Positions 60,302 through 64,000 of a stretch of 64,000 nt of DNA are shown here, piece by piece. Under the pieces are notes generated by a model. The model was not told where the DNA came from and searched no databases. It saw only the letters and a list, made by a program, of their open reading frames with translations. Origin of the DNA: Litoditis marina (taxonomy: Eukaryota > Nematoda > Chromadorea > Rhabditida > Rhabditidae); assembly GCA_964036275.1 (NCBI GenBank), contig OZ038433.1, positions 17,490,257 to 17,554,256 on the forward strand. Direction: 5' to 3'. How positions within the stretch are numbered: position 1 is the stretch's first letter; each line of letters opens with the position of its first letter. The position numbers and the translations under genes are program-made.

Positions 60302-61225
60302 GTCTCTGCGCTCCACGAAGGAGTCCAAGTATTCAAACTGGTAAGTTGAGTATTTCCTTGCGTTGCAACGATTTAATATGAATTATATATCGTAGGGTGA
60401 TAATTTTAACGAGCACACTGCACACATGTGAGCTCAAAAAAAGTTTTCTCCATTCGGAAGTAAATGACCATTCGAAGTTTCCGTAAGCTTTATTTTTCGT
60501 GTATTGTCAGTTACGCATACGTTAAACAAAAATCGAAGGCACAACCCGTAACCCGTTAGGTTTGACTGTTCTTCAAAAAGGAAACAGCTTTCCTATATTA
60601 TATGTGAGAGAAATCATTTCAACATGGTATTTTAGTCGGCCATATTCAACTTCCAAAGTCTCATATCTGTACTTCTGCTTCTCATTTGTACCTGTGCGTA
60701 TATTCGCTCTTTTGCTCCAAGTCTCATCGATAGGAACAAGACAGGGTCAGTTACATCTCATATACTACTCATGCATGCAATAAAACCATTGACCAGTTCA
60801 CTTTTTACATTTACCTGACGATACCGGTTGATGGAGTTATTAGAGATCTTACAACGCCACAAATACTGGTTTACTCCTTTCGTGGGATAGTACATGGGAA
60901 CATGGGTAACAGGGTAACCACAAACCACAAAGTTGAACGACACTCCCTCTTTCAAAAATTCTCTTTCTATTTCTAAGAGCAAATTAGTCTAAAATCAAAA
61001 GAACGGCTTCCTTGTTCGGACTTCTCGCTCTCTATCAGTAACAAGTGCCTCGTACTTCGTACAGGTAATTTTGAAATAATTGTATAACTTTACACTTCCT
61101 ACGGTCTTTCGGGTACATTTGAGACTATTTTCTTTCAGCCTTCTCGGTGTTTTCTGGAAGTTCGCTCGAATCGGAGAGCGTCTTAGTCCTTGGATCGCAG
61201 CCAGTTGTTTTTGTATGGCATTCAT
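60302..61225 (-). CDS. Unidentified small gene, divergent to POP7
   Basis: ATG at 61,225 on the minus strand opens a 76-codon basic frame ([20 protein letters not shown]...). A clear second exon 60815-60988 (acceptor TTGATTTTAG, donor CGTCAG|GTAAAT) encodes 58 residues including [20 protein letters not shown] and a [13 protein letters not shown] motif. A possible last exon 60302-60343 (phase 0) reads [13 protein letters not shown] then stops. The exon 1 donor is uncertain (phase 0 candidates at 61,043 or 61,022). A coding-looking piece at about 60,703-60,765 ([12 protein letters not shown]) may be another exon, but its acceptor phase does not fit. I do not recognise the family. Confidence 0.55.
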
Positions 61226-61250
61226 CGTACTATTCGTCTAACAATCAACC
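61226..61250. promoter_or_regulatory. 25-bp gap between divergent start codons
   Basis: Only 25 bp separate the start codon of the minus-strand gene (61,223-61,225) from the POP7 ATG (61,251). The two 5' UTRs or promoters must overlap the neighbour's coding region, or one of the starts lies further in. A shared bidirectional promoter is likely. Confidence 0.5.
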
Positions 61251-62989
61251 ATGTCCACCCCGAAAAGAAACAGTCGCGTTGATGAGAACAACTTTGATAT
61301 AAAGAAAAGACAGCCAAGAAAAGTAACCACAGCCACACCCAGTAACCACTTCTACGTTACCAAGTGAGTTATTTGTAATTACTGCCAGATATAGTATCTA
61401 GATAGAACAACTCGAAAACGAAAGTTTCAATGCTGTTGTTGTTATTCGGGACAAATTCACTAATTTTTACGGTACTGAAGTTTGATTCATTAGGTTGTTC
61501 ATTCCAATAAAGGGTGTTGTTTGCTGTCTCAAGCTCTCAAGATAAATGGCTCCTGTTAGGAATTGACGTTTTGTTAGTTTCTTTTGAATCAGAATCCTAT
61601 ATGTGGCATAACTGAGGCGACTTTGTTGTCAACAGAAATTTTTTGGAAATCAGGTGTTTTATCTGGGTGAAGATACTACGAAACTGGGTGAAAAGTGAGG
61701 TTTTCACCAGTAAAGGTGACATTTTTTGAAACTGTGTCAGTTCAACCTCTCGATTTTGAAGGAAAACGGGTGATTCCATTTTCAATTCAACAAAGTCGCC
61801 TCACGTATGATATGTGGGGAAAGTACACCAAATTCTCTGCCTCTTTTGCGGAATGAAACCATAGACAATGCTTAGGAAAACCAACATTGCTTCCCAAGTG
61901 AAAAAAATCGTCAAGATGCTCAATGAAAAACAAGATGAGGTATGTTACGGTTTTAATTTGTTAAGTTTTCAGTACTTAGTATTGGTGTGTTTTACACACC
62001 AATAATTGATGAACCTCTACTTGAAATTGCCCGTCTATAGCTATTTTTGGCGTTTTTCATTGAAGTCGATAGATGTTACCGTATTTTTCGAAGTCCCACT
62101 GTTCTTTCGGTATTTATTTAAATGCTAAAACCATTTGTATAGGTATATGTTGCATACTTCACACCCCAGAGAGTACTTACTTAAGTTAAGTCAAAATCTC
62201 TAATAGCAAATAAGCATAGACAAAAGATACATAAAAAACAACAAAACCAAAAATGACGTTTTTGCCTTTTCCCCTCTAAACGCCGCCTGGCTATAGTGCA
62301 CTCACAGCTGCACAGCTCTCAATATTCAAGGCCGAAAGGAAATATGAATGAATCTGTAAAGTGACGTGAATGAATAATTATGTAAAGTAAAAAATATAAT
62401 GAAAGTGGTGTTATTACTTTTGAATGAAATTCAGGTAGTTGTTCATGGACTGGGTGCCTCCTTGAATCGGGCACTCGTCGTATCTCTAGATGTCTACAAA
62501 ACATTCCAAGGAGCCGTACAGTATCATACACGCACTTCCACGGTTAATGTGAGTTGTTTGGATCTGTTTATTTGTTGTTAATTAATACTAGAATACAATG
62601 TGTATTGAAAAAAGGAGAAGACATAGAATAGTTTTGATACAGAAAATACTAGGTATTGGTAGGAATAGGTACTACGCGGTAATTAGACGAACCTGAAAGG
62701 TTTGATGTTGCCTAGAACGTAACTGTTTTTTAGCCTTGAGAACGTCACACTCCATGGTTTTACATCAAAAATAGATAACTTGACACGTTTTGAACTTTCT
62801 TCTCGCTAAACAGTCGGGTTCGCGTTTGAAGGCGTGGATTGTAGTTTGTACCGACCCGTGCAACTAAATAAGGTTTCATTTGAGGTGACTGATGACTTGT
62901 TCCCGTTGAGCGATGAGTTCGAGATGGGAATTCGAAATCGCCCTCTCTCCTCCGTTCACATTACTCTTTATCATGTCAAAAGTAGTTAA
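61251..62989 (+). CDS. POP7: RNase P/MRP protein subunit POP7 (Rpp20), Alba-like
   Basis: Four exons, all in phase: 61251-61363, 61876-61939, 62435-62548, 62885-62989, giving 131 residues. Matches to the family: NHFYVTKKTNIASQVKKIVK, the VVVHGLGASLNRALVVSLDV core (human counterpart contains IHGLG..INRAI), an RTSTVNVTDDL strand-turn and the terminal SSVHITLYHV strand. POP7 pairs with POP6/Rpp25-type Alba proteins to bind the P3 domain of RNase P and RNase MRP RNA in tRNA and rRNA maturation. The N terminus is basic, as usual. Length is close to the human protein (about 140). Confidence 0.93.
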
Positions 62990-63316
62990 ATTATATTCAC
63001 ATCTATATTTAAAAGTGCCTTTTCTGTCAGTTTAGTCAATTTCTTGTCCATTTCTGGTTATAACTGGTGTCGAGAACGTATATGTATATGGGCTACGGGG
63101 GTTTATATTTCATTTTGTTCCAGTATATTACTTGTTTGGTTAAATTTATCACACACATATGTTATTAAGTATTATAAATATGTCTATATCAAATAGTTTT
63201 CAGTTTTGTGTTCGCGAGGTTTTGTCCAGAAAATGTCTGTTATTCATGTGTACAGTTCTTATTGCATAATATATGTTATTGTATTATATAGATTGTATTA
63301 TTGTTCTCTGTTTAGT

Positions 63317-63808
63317 ATGCATGGTGGTCGATCCCGTGTGTTTCGACTGCTTCAGTTGAATACTCGACATGGTTCCCGGTTCTCCTCTTCTACCCCACGA
63401 ATAGCCGTGGTCGGAAGTGGACCGGCTGGTACGTGCTTTATATATTATATAAATATACTTTTTGTTTCTAATATTCGAATTTGAAAGAACAACATCGGAC
63501 TTTTTTGTGGAAAGTATGTCTGGAGAATTTCTGATCCCTGGAGTGAGCAATTTCCGAACCATAGCTCAGTTTAGCTAAAAGGAGAATTGTGTAAGAGTGA
63601 TAAACGTTCTTCACACTCGGGTCTAGGTGTACTTGCAACGTTGTAGTTGTATTTTACTATTTTACATAGAACTTCAACTGTCTGTGTTCCAGGTTTGTTC
63701 ACGTGTGCCTCGCTGCTCCGCAGATCTTCAGCCAAGTTTGACGTGTTCGATGCGTCGCCGGTTCCCTTTGGGTTGGTTCGATACGGAGTGGCGCCAGATC
63801 ACCAAGAG
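63317..63808 (+). CDS. FDXR: Mitochondrial NADPH:adrenodoxin (ferredoxin) reductase, 5' part
   Basis: Exon 63317-63428 encodes MHGGRSRVFRLLQLNTRHGS... (Arg/Ser-rich with no acidic residue, a mitochondrial presequence), then IAVVGSGPAG, the FAD-binding GxGxxG. Exon 63693-63808 joins in phase (GLFTCASLLRR) and carries DVFDASPVPFGLVRYGVAPD, the signature PVPFGLVR.GVAPDH. The enzyme passes electrons from NADPH through FAD to mitochondrial ferredoxin for Fe-S cluster synthesis and P450s. The second exon ends in phase 0 at 63,808 and the rest lies beyond the window. Confidence 0.95.
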
Positions 63809-64000
63809 GTGCATACTCACTTATCTCTATTCCATCTATTCATTCCTTCTTGTAATGTTGTTGCAGTTGCAGTAGTTGTAGTTGGTAATAGATTGCCCCG
63901 CCAAGAGAAAGAAGCCGTTATTTAAATGCTTTTTGTGTATACACCACGAAATATATGAAAGGTTGTGTTGTGGCGCTTTTCTCTCTCGTCAAAAAGGCTT
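63809..64000 (+). other. FDXR intron, start
   Basis: It begins with GTGCAT and includes a short TTGCAGTTGCAGTAGTTGTAG-like repeat (about 63,855-63,885). No further FDXR exon is visible before the window ends. Confidence 0.6.

Overview
The window is nuclear DNA of a multicellular invertebrate animal. Genes are split into many short exons (40-270 nt) with GT..AG introns, mostly GTRAGT-type donors and T-rich TTTCAG-type acceptors. Recognisable proteins are animal-type: a TRPM cation channel, ribosomal stalk protein P2, the RNase P/MRP subunit POP7 and adrenodoxin reductase. The compact introns and the abundance of small hairpin elements would fit a nematode or another small-genome invertebrate, but I cannot assign a phylum from sequence alone.

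Layout. 1-4582 is a 379-bp satellite with a higher-order pattern. 4.6-25.4 kb is repeat-rich and contains no recognised gene: tandem repeats at 6.2-6.9, 8.4-8.7 and 11.6-12.5 kb, a 373-bp palindrome at 7 kb, and repeated GC-rich exon-like islands at 13-21 kb. One candidate secreted micropeptide gene lies at 12.6 kb. 25.4-49.6 kb (+ strand) is a nearly complete TRPM channel gene; I could chain 42 exons in consistent splice phase (about 1,600 aa; the 5' end is missing). 51.5-56.3 kb (- strand) is a multi-exon gene resembling ankyrin-repeat proteins, with no confident family. 58.7-59.7 kb (- strand) is RPLP2, whose two coding introns each carry a copy of an H/ACA-type snoRNA. 60.3-61.2 kb (- strand) is an unidentified small gene, head-to-head with POP7 (61.25-63.0 kb, +), the start codons being 25 bp apart. 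63.3 kb onward (+) is the 5' end of ferredoxin/adrenodoxin reductase, running off the window.

Two features set the region apart. First, introns of the TRPM and ankyrin-like genes hold partial duplicates of neighbouring exon edges ('ghost exon ends'), including three copies of the start of the S6 exon. Second, introns are filled with small inverted-repeat elements. One is a 197-bp family with TATAGT termini that contains tRNA-like A and B boxes. Several elements sit exactly at splice sites and appear to supply donor or acceptor sequence.

The genes form no obvious single pathway. RPLP2 with its snoRNAs and POP7 are ribosome/RNA-processing housekeeping genes packed into 4 kb; TRPM is a membrane channel and FDXR is mitochondrial.
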